Below are positions 37,901 through 52,900 of a stretch of 64,000 bases of DNA, piece by piece. The DNA comes from Allolobophora icterica. Its lineage: Eukaryota; Annelida; Clitellata; Crassiclitellata; Lumbricidae. The position numbers were made by a program, and so were the translations under genes. The notes beneath the pieces are model-generated. The model was not told where the DNA came from. It saw only the letters and a list, made by a program, of their open reading frames with translations, and ran no database searches. The stretch spans positions 30,505,154-30,569,153 of the forward strand of contig OY744608.1 in NCBI GenBank assembly GCA_963556255.1. Direction: 5' to 3'. Each line of letters begins with the position of its first letter. The stretch's first letter is position 1.

Positions 37901-40900
37901 AGAGTTTTCAACTTGGGTATAACTTATTGAAGACATAATACATTAAAAAAAGAAAATTCCAGAGAGACAAATGCTGTGGCTGTCAGAATCTGAACATTGT
38001 GCTCAATCTTCGAACAACGCATGATTTAAACCAAAACTACAGCTTTTTATGAGGAAAAACTTAAATGTGATTTTAACAAAGTGAAATCAAAGAAATGATA
38101 AGCTACAATTGAAACTAAAATTTTATCTAAAAATTAAATTAAAACTCATAAGAAATTATTTTGCAACTAAAGGAACACCACAGTAGTGACACCTCTGCTG
38201 GAACTGTTCCCTCCCAGAAACTAGTACATGCAATGGACTCAAGATTTAAACTAACCAACTAAAGTTTTATACAATGATTACTTATGTGAGTTGGATCACT
38301 GGTAGGGAGAAACTGGAAGAGCCAACTCATTTCACAACAAGAGGTTAATGCAGTTGATTTATCAAATACAGTCAGTTACATGGTACATTTATTAGTTTGA
38401 AGGTTTTTAGTCTTGTTAGTTTATCTTCTACTTATTGTTTGCAAAACTGCACTTACTAGACGTGTAAAGTACATATACTATTCCACATATGTGTAATAAT
38501 CTCCTTGACATATTTCTGATTGTGTGTTTCTTACCTGGATTGCCATCTGTGCAGTAAATGTCAGTTTATCCTTTTCAAAAAGTCCACGCGACGTATAAAC
38601 AAATACAGAGTAAGTTATGCAGTCAATCAGATTTGTCAAGCGCTGAGTAACGTCATCGGATGACTGTGCTTTGTCAATTGCGTTCTCAAATACAATGCTA
38701 AATGCCTGGAAAGAACAGAAGAAAACAGCAGTACATCACATGTTCTATTATTGAAGTTTAACTTTTTAAGTGGCAAGAAATCATTTTGAAACCAAGCTGA
38801 ACGATATGAACCTAACTCTTATGTTCTTACGATGCCTTTAAATTTAAAAGAAAAAAACAGGTTTGAGAGAATTGGATTGGATGGATCAGGGTAAGATTTC
38901 TTGAAGGGTAAAACTTTAGATTTTAAAGTAAAGCAAAGGTGTGATAGATGGAGGACTTGAGACAAGTGATCCTGACTGAATAAGAGCAGACATGGAGGAA
39001 TGGAGAATTTGCAAAATATTCATGAGATAGATCATTCTAGAGGTGAGGTGCCATGTGGGATGTGACTCAATCACAGGACTTCAGATGAGTAGCGACTGAA
39101 GACAAGCAAGAATGAGGTAAAAGGATGAATGGGTAGAATGCATTGGATGGATGGTGATTACAGATACAGATTACAGAAGATAGGAGTGATTTGGTGATGT
39201 CTCTTACCTTTACCCTCTTACCTTTACCCCAACCATAATTGGTAAGTGAAGATCTACACTTTTAAGACATTCCACCTGTATTGTGCAGTAATGTTTTTAC
39301 ACACTAGTGAGTGCTATTACAGAAGTTGCTGGTATAGATGCCATAAGACTTTACCTTGAGAGAGAACTGATACATTGGATGGATCATACTGAGATCATTA
39401 AGTACAAAGTAGAGCAGTGATGCTCTTCTGGCTGCTGGCCGATATGCCTCCCGAGCCTCATTGATGTGTAGCTCGGTTTCTTTTCCCTCTTGAACTTTTT
39501 CTTCAATTTCCATAGCGGTGCGCTTTGTTACCTCAAGATTCTCCACGAGGTCATAGTCATTGAGAAAGTTTCCCTGTGCTGCCGACAGCCTGGCCAGAAG
39601 CGTGTCCTCAAGTGCCTTCAGAGTGATCTTGAATTCATTCTGCTGGTGAGTGAGTTCCGCCTTCAGCTTTTCCAGGTCGGGACGTTCCTTGATGACAACA
39701 TCGGCCAGCAGCTGGTCCTCCAGTCCATCCCTGGTCACAGTGAAATTGATCAGAGTCATTTGTGCCTGCATTTCTGGTTTGTAGTGGGGGTTGGCCAACT
39801 TCGTGTGCAGAATTAATCGAAAATTACGATTGTACTCAACCTCCTTGTCTCCAAGACGTATTGCAGTTCCCTTTTTTATGGTATTACGACTTATGACAGG
39901 CTCAAGGACAGGATCTACAGCCTCTTCAATGTTTTCCATAAGAACCATTTCTCCGCATATTATGGCATTCTCAACAACGTCCAGATATCCACGCTGACCA
40001 AGGCGAACAACAATGAGATCACTTCCAAACTGTGTCTTGATCCACTTAACCCCCTGGAGCTGAGGGTCAATAATGAGAGGCCAGCGCTCGGCGTTTGTTA
40101 GGATTGTGGCATTTTCTATAGACATTCGGTCACTAGGTAGCCCTGCATTGTTCCAACCAGCAATCTGGGCATCATCCGTTAACAGCATTAGAGGATCGAG
40201 TCCTTCGGAGACTGGCAGGTTCTCGTTAAACTGTACCAAGTAGGGTACCCAATATTTCTCCATCAGATCCAGCCGATATTGTTTTGTGAAGCAGCCAATG
40301 TATGAGATGAAGGCTGATATGAGAAGAATGTCGCCTGGCAGAGTTTTCTCCTGTTCCCGATAGGTTCTAACAGCCTCAGCCCAGCGTACATTCTCGGCTG
40401 CAAGCCCACTGACCAGTCGGTTGGCCAACATAATCGTCTTGTTAGTTGCATCAGCCTGCTGCTGGCATTTGAGTTTGGCCGCTGTTGCTTGCTGGAACTC
40501 GGCCATCAGCTTCGCATGCGAATCCTCGATCTGACTGATCTTGCTCTGGACATTTCTCAGTCGCTCCTGGGCTGCCTGCAGCTGCTGATTGGCTGCTTCT
40601 AGGGCAAGCCGTTTTGGCTCAACCTCACAGTAGACCTCATAATACTTCATGATGTTGATGACCCAAAGACACAGACCGTATGCTGCGACAGACTTCTGCC
40701 TCATCGACTCTGGCTCAAACTCTGGATTATCAAGATACACCTGGACAGCTTTCTGGATTACTTCTGGAATATTCTCCTTGTCGTAATTTATGAGCTCATT
40801 TAAGAATTCGTCCACCTGCAGAATATGAAAAATAAGCAGGTTTGCAAGATAGAAGCATGATTTAGAGGATGCATTTTACAGCTAGAGTTTCTGGTATGTA

Positions 40901-43900
40901 ATCATAAATATGTCTATTTAAAAGAAAATTAGAAAAATTAAGAACACTATTCAAGTCAAGTTAGTGATATTTCAATAAGAATATTTAACAAATTTTGCTC
41001 AAATTAGTCATATTATTTATTTAATTATACGGGTAATTGTTGTAATTCATAATCAGTGAACATATTTCAGCATTTTCGATACCGTTTAACTTTTTCTGTT
41101 CAATAATTTTTCATAAATAGTTTGAATGACAAGAATACTAAGATGTAACCTTGCTCATCATAGTTTTAGCTGCATTCCAGCTCCGATCTTTTGGGATCTT
41201 CCTAGTTTTGTTTGCCTTCAGAACCATTACAGCAGCTGTAACATTTACAACTGCAGCCGGAGGTTTAGGAAATGCCTTCAGTTCTGTAAGGTTTTGCTGC
41301 AAATTAAAAACAAAAACTTCTTCAATAAATATTAATTTAGCTGCAAAACAATTACTTTAATGTTACTTCCTGTGTCACAGGTCATGTGCAAGTCAGAAAT
41401 GCCAATGAAACAAGTATATATACACTGCATACTAATCAAAATAAATCAGATAATTTAAACGTTCACAACAGCAACACCATCCACTGGTGTCAATATATTC
41501 CTTTAACTAGTTTTAACAACAGGAAGGAATTGATTGTTAATGCCTGCATTTAACCAACTGAATACCTGTACCTTGTTAAGGCTGTCCAGTGCCTTGCGTG
41601 CAGCTATTAGAGCTGGTTCTGCTTTGATGAGATCGTCTTCACATGCTTTCTGCTTCTTAGCAACATCTTCATTTATTACTTGTACTTTCTTTTCCTCTTC
41701 ACTTGCCAGCACTTTCTCCTTTGATATGCGCTCTGTTTCAATGCCAAGAACCTAACAGTAACAACTGCATCAATTCATCTCTTACCCAACAACACATTTC
41801 ATATAGCCATTAATCTGTGCATTTTCTGATCAAATAACTTACTGATTCATATAATAATGCTTTAAGTAATGTGAGATAACTGACAAACTGTTATTCTTTG
41901 TTTGTTAACATTGGAATGTGAGAGACCATCACAGAATGCACTGAGGTTGACATCGAAAGAAGTTTCAATGTCAGCAGATATGGCATAATTACTACCATTA
42001 ACTGATTCCTGTTGAGGAATGTAATTTTGCTTATTGGTACATTATTTACTGTTAATGGGTAGAGTGCATTAAATAAGTTTGTATGAATATTATGTATTCA
42101 TATGTGCAAGGACGTGCAAACAAGTCAAAAGCACACAAGTTAATGGACCCCGAAACAAAGTTCAACTTTCAGTTGCCGACAATCGATTATGTACTATGCT
42201 GATAGAATTCTAAATAGGCAAAAACCAACTACCGTAAAAGCAAATGAAGCCAAATGAAAATAGTTTTTCAGTCTGTTAATAAAACAAGAAAGCAAAACAG
42301 TCATATAAAGAATATAATAGTTAACTAATTGATACTTGTCTTACCCCGATCAACTTGTTGGCCTGCTCATTTTTCAGTGCTAGTTCATGTTCTTCGGCAG
42401 TAAACTTGGCTTTTAGGTCTTCAACCTGAGACGAGGTTCCTTTCAGCTTCTCCAGACCATTTTCCAACCTGAATATACTGGTTTGAAGATCCTGATGTTT
42501 GCGCTGCAGTAAGTTTTGGTAGAGTTTGATCTGTTCCAGAAAGCTCTTCGGTGTTGTGTAGTTGTAACGTCTTTCGTATTGCAAATAAAGCTCACTCACA
42601 ATATTTACTGAACGATGAACTTGGGCCACAAATTGAGATACACACTGACGCATTTCAGGCTGCAAATACGCAACATAGCAATGACTCAGGTAATAACAAA
42701 TCACCTGCACAAAATCAGTTATTTTGCATTCCTTTAAGCTACACCTCAGAGACAGCCATGGGTATAACGTGTTAATGAATTCTCTTCCTTAGCCTTGGTA
42801 TATGAGGATGGATGGCCCTTACTTTGCCACTTGATTGTCCCACTGACCGTAAACAGCGAGCAACTCATTTCACAGCTGAGATTACTACGCAGCACAAGAG
42901 GTTACAGAAATCTTGAAATATCTTTCAGCCTTGGCAAGTTGGCATGGATTTAAACCTCTGGGTTGACAGCACAGCAAGCTAACAACCAGACTTGTGCACC
43001 TCTCGATAGCATGTCACTGAAAACAAATTATGACAATAATCCTCAGAAAACTTTTAGCCATCGAATGCTATGCTGCACATATTACTAATATGCTACAAAT
43101 GTGAGAGCCAAACTTATACAAAAGAAAACAAGGAAATTCCGCAAAGAAAGATTCGAGAAACGAAGATCTTGAAAAACATAAATCTGGAAAGATAGGCATT
43201 GGCAAATAACACTTACTGTCAGTAGATCAACTTCATCCAGGAATCTCAGACTAACGGAAATTAATGCTTCTTCTGGCCACTCATGGAACCAGTCTATGCA
43301 AGTGCAGTTCGTTACAGCAGGGAACCGCCTGCTGCGGACTCGTAATGTGTTTCCAACTGGAGAGAAGCAAAGAATGACCTGGTAATGGAAACACAAGGTG
43401 CGTCATTATCTTGTTGACAGCTAGGCCCTAGCTATATCTTCTGTATAAAGATCTGTTATGGAGCTTCAAACAGAACCAATTAGAGCCCAACAACAGTAAC
43501 CATTGAGCTTCTCCTACAGCCAATTTAAGGTTTAAAAATAATAGAACGATTAGATTGCCCATTAAAATAATAAACAATTACTGCAATTTTATAGTAGTTG
43601 CAAACAGACAACAATTTTCATCGTGATTCATCAGAATGCTTACTTTGAGCTGTTTTCTGACTTTGTCAATGAAGAACCTCCAACAGTTTTCCCTTGAGTC
43701 ATAGATGCCCATTCCCTTGACTTCGTTGCGTATGCCTGTGATGATATTATCGACTTCATCATCCGGAAAGAGCTCTGGAATTTCTCCAGATGCCAACAGA
43801 TCGTTGATAAGAACCAAGAACTTTTCATCCACTATGTGAGCATCAGTAAAAATGAGGACACTCCCAACGTTTTTAAAGCCTGCCTTCAAACAGAGTCCAG

Positions 43901-46900
43901 CCAAATCCAGCTTCAGATCGGGTATGCCATAGTCTTTCTTGAGTGTTATCTGGAATACATCAAGGCCACTGATGTACGCAGCCAGGCGAGAGAGGCTCTG
44001 CTTGCCGCTACCACCGACGCCAACCAGCAGAGCATTTCCACGAGGCGACTCCAGAATTCGACTGATGCGAAGGATGTGGGAGACTGCGTCTTCAAACAGG
44101 ACAAGGTTCATAGCAGCATTGATCTCGTTGTAGTTATCCAGGGCATCTACAATGATCTTGCTGAGATCAGCATAGTTGGTAACTGGTAGGTACTTTGGTT
44201 CTCCGATGCCACCCGCAAAATGACAGTATATCAGCGGCTCTCGCTTGATTGTGGGCTCATCCATGTCTTCAAAACATTTCTTTATGGTGTCACGTAATAA
44301 TTTGTCAAATGACTCCATGTCCTGGTTACTGATCAGTTTGTCTCTGTAGACACGAGTTGACTCGTGAACCCACAGACGAACGATATCAGTAGGTGACCGA
44401 CAGCAATCCAGGCCAGCAAAAAGCAACCCCTACAACAATATATATAAATTATATTCTTTATTAATTCAAACTGACAAACGCAGTAAGATTACATTGAAAC
44501 ATGACAGTACAATCAAATCTTAATTAAACACACGGTTTGGCAGCCATGCAAGGCGCCGCCCTAGAGGGGGGTTACGGGAATCGATCCGTGTACCTTATGC
44601 TCTCCTGGCCATGAGTGTTACCATTACTCTATCCCCCCTCCCCATAGCATCTATCACTTCATTAACATTTTATGACCCTCCATTTCTTTAAATTTATGCA
44701 AAATTCCAATCCTTACTTTTATTTTAGATTTTTTGGACTAATGTTCCCATTTCACTTCCATAAAATGTCGCGACATCTTTATATACGTTGAAAAAGTCCT
44801 GTGTCAATTAGGGTAGTCGCTGCAGCAGGTGGGCCATGAACATAGGTCTGGGTGTCATCAGCATATATATGTGAGGTAATTCCATTATCGGATAGAATGC
44901 GACCCAAGTCAGGCATATAAAGAATATAAAGAAGTGGGCTAGATTGGTATCTGGCAACCAAACATGAATTCACACCAACATTCTGTATATCTCTATTACA
45001 CATTTCTACAAACATGTGTTTACTCATACTTCCAAAATGCTAGAACAGTTCTAAAGCAAACAGATTACCTCCTGTCTTCCCACAAAACCAAAACTATAAG
45101 TGAATGACAACAACCAATGCAGATCATCCTACCTGAAAGATGTTGGAAAGATCTCGGAGGTTGAAGATGTAGTGGAACTTGAGTGCAGATGCCAGAAACG
45201 TCTGAGACATGCGCTGGTGCAGGAAGAGCGTTGCATTAACAATGTTAGTGCACTGTTTCTGCACTGACAGTGGAAATCCAATGGACATCATATGCTGTAT
45301 GAGAATGCTGTTGTAAATCGTCTGCAGTGCCTCGGTTCCTGGAATGCTCAGAGCAAAGACGCAGAAGTGTCGCTGTAGCCGAGCGTCGATCGTAAGGTTG
45401 CCAGCTGACTGGTTCATGCAAGAGACGTACTGAGTGTCGATGATATCCTTCTGCGTCCATTTATTTCGATCATACCAGTGTCCATAATCCAGATGCTGCC
45501 GGATTAGTGTGTGTGGCTGCACTGTATAGTACTTATCCACCTGTTCAAGTAAGTTTGCTTACCTAATGATCAAACTGGCTGGTGATATACATTTAAGAAC
45601 AGAAGTAAGATAATGCGGTATGGTAATGTAAATAATCAATTTTTATTCTCACACAGTATAAGCTATAGTCATCAGAGGTGTGTAATACATGGGCAGTTAC
45701 TCATTACAATTTTTTTACTTGGAACTCACAGTGGCTCAATTTTAACAGACATACTGTACAGCTTAAAGTACAGTTAGGTGATCAGAGACAGATATAAGAG
45801 TATGATTAGAAACATGGCAGCTTGAGTAAACCAAGCATGGGCAACAATCACATAATTATGGCCAAAGTGTATCTGTGTAATTGTGTTGTATATATCATAT
45901 GCAAATCATAAGAAATAAAATGGAATTGGCAAAAAAAGAAGCTTTTCTTCATCCTTGAAGTGCATTTCTCTTACCATTCCTCTTAAACAACATATTTTTT
46001 TTCCCTCACCCAAATACTATTACACATGAGATATGTTCCTTATCAAAAACCAAAGTCCACCTTTCATTACACTTTATGACCATTTTACCTCTGGCATATT
46101 CATGTCATCAATGAAATAGATGAGTTTTTTTGTTCCAGGTGGTCCAAAATACTTTGCTTTCTTCTCCAACGGTTTCTCTAAAATCTGCTGAAGCATTTCC
46201 GAGGTTGTGTAGAAATTAAGCGGCACATTGACGATCACGTAATCCTCTGACAGGCCACAGATCCTGTCATTTATCAGCACCGTTTTTCCTGTTCCTGCAT
46301 TGCCAACCAACATAATTGGTCGTCTCTTCGACAGCAACATATCAAAAAAGTGACGGATGCGGGTTGTCTCAGCTGTATGAACCATGGTTGCCTAAAAGCA
46401 AAATAACTATCAGTTTAACTTTAATTTATCCCTTTATTTGAAGCCTACCTGGCATAAATATTTTACATATATCCATCTCAAACCAAACATGGAGTACTTA
46501 GAATCTTAGAAGGTTAACTATGGTAGTCAAGAGAGTAAAAGTAAAAACAATAAAATCCTGAATATCATCAGTTAATGGTAAAGACGGTTTAGAGTAATGT
46601 AACTTCAAGAAACCATAAACAACTATTTTCCTGACTTTGCAGGGTCTTAGAACTACAGCACTTGTTCTTAATGCTGAAATTCTGCAAGTGAGCATGGTGC
46701 AAGTATGTGGCATTGGTGTGAATAAAAGTTGCTTTTGTGAAAACAAGTGTGACAAAGAGAAAAGGTTAAGATTTTACATTCACATTTACACTATATTTAT
46801 AATTGGTTCATTATTAACAAGAAGATGTACACACAATGTTGCAAGTTAAGCCCCTGTCTTTCTATGTAACAGATCAATGTTGACATCAACTGAGAAGGGG

Positions 46901-49900
46901 TGATTGCTGCACAAATTTCTGTGTTATTGGACTTGGTTTAAAATGGATAAATCTGCAAGTAAGTGGTGGATTATTGTTTGTGAGCTATTATTGTAAACAC
47001 ATGTATTACATACTTGTAATGGAACATCTGGATCAAGCTCAAATTTCGGAACCTTCTTAGTCCATGGTTCAAATTTCTTTGTTTCATTATCAATGTAGTA
47101 ATCAAAGACTGTTCCCTGAGTAGGAAACTTCACAGTCTTGAATTCTGATGCCCACCATTTACTGAACTCAACACGATGGTCAACCAGTTGCTAAACATTC
47201 AACAGAAATCTACCATATAACACCTATCACAAAATACTCAAGGGTCCTATCGATAAAAGCATTGATTTTTACTACATTTGACATTCTCTTGGAGCATCTG
47301 TTAATTATCTAACGGAAATTTTTTGTTAAAGACATGAAGTAGTAAAAATAAAAATATTACTGGGAGATGGTTGACTGGCAACATGCTGGTATGAAGATAA
47401 GAAGATAAGAGGACGTGGGGTCGATGCCCACTAGCCCCATAAGGTTGACTCAGCCTTTCACTCCCTGGGGCAACAGTAAAATGAGCAGTACAACAGATGG
47501 GTGCCTTGCAGGCTGCCATACAGTGAAATTCAACTCCTGTTAAACTTTTTATCACCGGTTACTATTATATCATGTAATCTTACTGTATAATTGTCAGTTT
47601 AAATTAATAAAAAAAAATTATTAAACTTACCTACATACTGTAAGCAATATAAATTTACAAAATATATGAACCTGTTTGGTATTATTAGTATTATTACGAC
47701 AGAAGCTCTAGATAAGATGTTAAAAGATCAATAGACTGACCTGGTCCAAAATCAGACATCCACCAAAGGCCCAGATACAGCAGAAGACAAAGTAAAGTTC
47801 ATACCACTCCTTGGGACAGTCACTTGGAGTGTTTTCAGGGGTCAACACACATTCCAACAGATAACACAGCATCTGGACATGGCTTATGTCGACAATTGGA
47901 ACAATCTTCTTAAATCGACTCCTCAACACCTCAAGGCACGGTGGCACATACTTATCAAAAAATATCGTAATGTTAGCACGCTCTGACTGAGCTTCACGTG
48001 AATCAATCCAGCTGTTGACAAACCTGAACAAAAACATGTAAAATGTTTCAACATCTAGCTCTGGAGACCAATGCAAATTTTATTTTTCTAGGTGCTTCAC
48101 ATTTTTACAGTTCACATGATTGTTTACGACTGCTTTGCTGCTGAATGGCTTCTGAATGGCTTCTAATAGCCTACTGTTTATGACAGAAACAAATGGAAAT
48201 CTGTAGTTGATTTGTCAAACTCAGACACATAATTGTGATTGTAATCACAGATTTTCATAATGCTGCTTTCAAGAAAAACACCTCAAAAGTGCTACCAACC
48301 TGACAACATAAGATCATTATCAAACAAGATTGTTTGCAAGCACTTACAAAAGACAGTCAGAAAAAGTCATGGAGCGTTTGATCTTGACAGATTAATTTAT
48401 TCAGAACATTATATAAGCCTCTTCAAGACATACGGTATATATGTCCAGAGGTGTTCCTAGCCCAGACGTAGTTAAAGAGAACAATAACCAACCACAACAA
48501 TGCTAAACATACGTATAAACACACACACACACCAGCATATTTGCCAAACTCCAAGTTTATACTACACAACTAAACAAGGCCAAGAACTTACGGATTCCAA
48601 CCCAGATCACCAGGATTAATGTAGAGTATGCCAGCACGAGATACAGTGGCTGGCGTGGCAGTCTTTAGATGGCTGACCTCAAAGAGAAGGCGCATTGAAG
48701 ACGTTAGAGCGATACGCTCATTGCTGGCCAGTGTTAGCACTTTATTATCATCCATAAGTGTGTTGAGAGATTCAATCCACATGGGATCAATGTCACCATC
48801 TAACACTATCCACTTAGGAACAGCCTGAGGGTTTTTCACCATTTCACGCATATAATGCGAAAACAAACCTAAAATAGATAAAACTTATGAAAACAAAGAG
48901 ACTTGTAAACTGAATAGAGCACTCAGGACTATGGAAATGGCTTAGAATTCTAAGAATGGTTTATGAAAATTTGAATTATCTCCATTTCTTCCATTACCAG
49001 GATATCACCGGCAGAACATCTGATTGCCAGCAATTTCAGTTCCAAGGAAATTCCTATATGTTTTAAAGTAATTTGCTTGCAAAATTCTTATGTAATTGCA
49101 GATATCTTGAATCGAACCTGTTTTTGTGCTTATCAAGTCAATCCCATGAACTTTAGGCTATCGGTTCTAAATGAGTTAACACCATAAAAAAAACTAACAT
49201 ATTGCCTGAGGGTTTCAATGTACGTCATCCATATATACGTGGAGAAATGATTCATGCAAGATATGGCCAACACCTCAGGGCAGCATTGTCATTGAAGTCC
49301 TTCACATATTGATATTAAACTTTGAATTTGGTGTCATTTTGTAAGCATCAGTCAGTTACCAGTAAACATAATTACTGTTTCTCAACTGACGTGATGCACA
49401 ATGGTATACATTTTTTCTATAGCATTCACATAGTTTGACCATGCTCATTTTTCAATGAATTTATCGAATGAGATCCTTGATTATCACTGCCTGTTTGAAG
49501 TAATGCCAAGGCATTGGACAGATTCATGTACAGACTGTGAAAGCCCAACACAAAATAATCTTTGAAACAGAATCACAAAATGAGCATCAAAAGCTCTAAT
49601 AGTTGCTGGGGGTTTCCTAATTAACGGTAACTGTTGACTGAAATGGACTGTAAAATGTAAGCATTTGTCATTTACATTAATTTAAGACTATTGACACACA
49701 ATGAACAGTCTATTTGATACACATACTGTTAACCTAACGTTATAGTTACTTCATGGCTTTCTCAAGCCATGAAGAACTAACCGTAACACATCATAAAGTA
49801 ACAAAGCAAATGGTATGAGTATAAAACATGGCCTAACCATCTTTCCATTCCCTTGTGGCGGGGTTCGTAACACCAAACAGTTCGTTGTTTGTAACTGCCT

Positions 49901-52900
49901 TAGGGTTTATGTCAACTGCGATGGCTTTGAGTCCATTGTTTCTTATCGTCTGAAGCAATGTTCTCCAGACCATTGTCTTACCAGTACCAGCATTACCAAT
50001 GATGAAAACGGAATGACGCACATCAAACAACTCCTGAAGCTGTACCACCTTGAATTAAAAAGAAACAACAGCTCTAACAACCAAAAAGAAAATATCTACT
50101 TAATTGAAACACAATCAAATGAAACACCCTTCAGTACAAAGTTGTTTCAATTTACCAGGAAGGTCATCCAGTAACATTAACAGAGAAACATAATGAACTT
50201 GTTCGATGCCTTTGTAGAAGCTCTCAGAAGTACAGTGAAGTTTTGAAAGATATTTACAGCTGAAGCACAGCAAACAGAAAGAAAACACTACAATAAGCCA
50301 TACAACTTAAGCCAGTGAGCAACAATGAATGTTGGATTACAACATTCATTCATTCATTCATTCATTCATTCATTCATTCATTCATTCATACATTTATGTA
50401 GCACCTCTTCAAGAGAACTACTCAGAGGCGCCCACACGTGAACACTTATTTCAGTACTCAACATGTTATCAGTTATTAAGATTAGCATACAAAATTGTGG
50501 TTAAGGGCTTCATATATTCATATTTTGCAGAGGTTAAAACTTCAAAGGAAAACAAACCTTCAAAATGAAGTTTTCCTCAGGCTGTAGTTTCAGGTGGACT
50601 ATGGCCGCCTTGATCTGATCCTCAAATTCAGGATTCTTCTTCCTTGGCACATCCAAAGCAGGAAACAGGTCACCTATCAATCCCAAGAACACTGGCAAAT
50701 CATCGGTAATGACTTTAGGGATGTTGAAATCTCGCAAAGCTCTCATTAGAACCTGAAATAGACCAAACTTCCACTGTAAGACACCATGCACACCATGACA
50801 GAAGAGTTATGGATACCTGCAGATACATATACCACAGGTAGCACTGTCTACCCATGAACATAGCAGTGAACTCCAGTGGCTACACAATACACATGCAATA
50901 GGCAATCTGTACTCTCCATTACCAAACTGCCATATATATGTCTTGCACTGTCAACATGGATACAGCGCCATCCTTGTCCAATTGCAGGAGCTTTCACGTT
51001 CGTGAAATACTTAGAAAGTGCCGCTATGCAACTATCTACATTACCCAGCTGGTCAAAGGTTCTTCCATTCCTAAACCAGGACAAGACATTTGTACCATTT
51101 GTACAAGATGTAATGTCATTTCACTGGTGGTCTATTTGGGTCAGCCTTCTTGCAAGATCAGAATAGCAACTACCACCATCTGAAAACTATTGTCTTTCTG
51201 CAACACTGATTTGGAGCATTTTTCTGAGTTGATGTCTGCATGGCCATCATATAAATGATCTGAATTAGTAAGTGGGTTGAATAAATATATTATATCAATT
51301 AATCAAACAATCAATCAACCAATCAACCAAACCAACCAATCAATCACTCAATAAACCAAGGATACACAAGCAACAAGCAATGTTTATGATTTGCATAGCA
51401 TCGCAGAAGCTGTGGGATTAAAGTCAGCTCATTCACCGGTATTCAACGAAGTCAAGTTCACATGAGAAACAGCTCATCAAAACTGCCACTGACCTGATCC
51501 TCTGGCAAATCAAGATCTGCTCGTCTGAGTGTTCCTGCCACAACAAGAACGCTCTTTATGGCACGCAATCCCCAGTCATAATGGTCCTGAAAACAAAGCA
51601 CACTTTTCATGCACATACATTCACCTGATTAACTTCTACAATATAAATTGCTGTGTATGTATGCCATTTCCTTGTGTATCAATACTTCCAGCTTGTGCCC
51701 ACATTGACATCTTAAAGGGAACACTACTGATTATCAATGGAATGCAAGGACCATCTCTGCCAACTCAGTCCAAAATCCTTCTAAATTCATTAAATGAGCT
51801 CTAGTTGAATTTGGGATCTTTAAGGTATCCTGCTGTTGGTTTGGCAAACATACACTACAGCAAAAAGATATTTTGTTATTGGAAGCACACATTCTAGTCA
51901 GTTTCTATAGATATGTGCAAACAATTCAGTTAGCTTTAATATTGTTTTATTACTATATGAACACCAATTCAGTTTTTAATGATAAACATATATAATGTAT
52001 ACTATCAGTATATTTCTATAACATACAAACTGTCACTGATAAATTAAACTACCAGGTTTTTGACAGTTGTCTGTTCACTGGATGTTAGATGTCCATAGAT
52101 GATAAATTTCAATCTGAACATATTCTACTTTTGTCCTGGTGTGTGATTGTCCTGTGCTCGACCCCATTCTCAATGAGTTTTAGAGTGTGGTGTGTAGGTT
52201 TCGTGTACATTTTCATTGAGTCTTGTGTGCATTTTCATTGCATTCATGTGCATTTTCATTGAATTTTGTGCACATTTTGCTGAGATTTTTGTTTGCTCGA
52301 CACCATCGAGTTTTCTTTATAATTTTTTTATTTTGGCATGTAAGTTTTGTGCACACTTTTATTAAGTCTTGTGCGCTTTTTTACTGAGTTTTGGTGCACA
52401 TTTTCGTTGAGGTTGAAGTCTGCTCGACAAGTTATCAAGTTTTTGATTATGGTATGTTAATTTTGTGCACATTTTCATCGAGTCTTGTGTGCATTTCACT
52501 GAGTTTTGTGCACGTTTTCATCGAGTTTTGTGTGCAGTTTCATTGGGTGTTATGTGCATTTTCATTTTCATTGATTCTTGTGCGCATGTTCAGTAGGTTT
52601 TGTGCACATCTTCGTTGAGATTGTTATCTGCTCAACCCCATGTTTATTGAGTTTTTGATTATGGCATGGAAGTTTTTGTGCACGTTTTCAGTGAGTTTTG
52701 TGTGCATTTTCATTGGGTATTATGCGCATTTTAATTAATTCTTGTGCGCATTTTTATTAGGTCTTGTGCACATCTTCGTTGAGATTGTTGTCTGCTCAAC
52801 CCTATGTTTATTGAGTTTTTGATTACGGCGTGGAGGTTTTTGTGCGCATTTTCATTGAGTTTTGTGTGCATTTTTCACTGGGTGTCATGCACATTTCAAT

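Noticed and set aside
44570..44640. Functional tRNA gene on the minus strand
   Set aside because: A- and B-box-like motifs exist, but stems pair poorly and the sequence continues like the SINE head at 15262.
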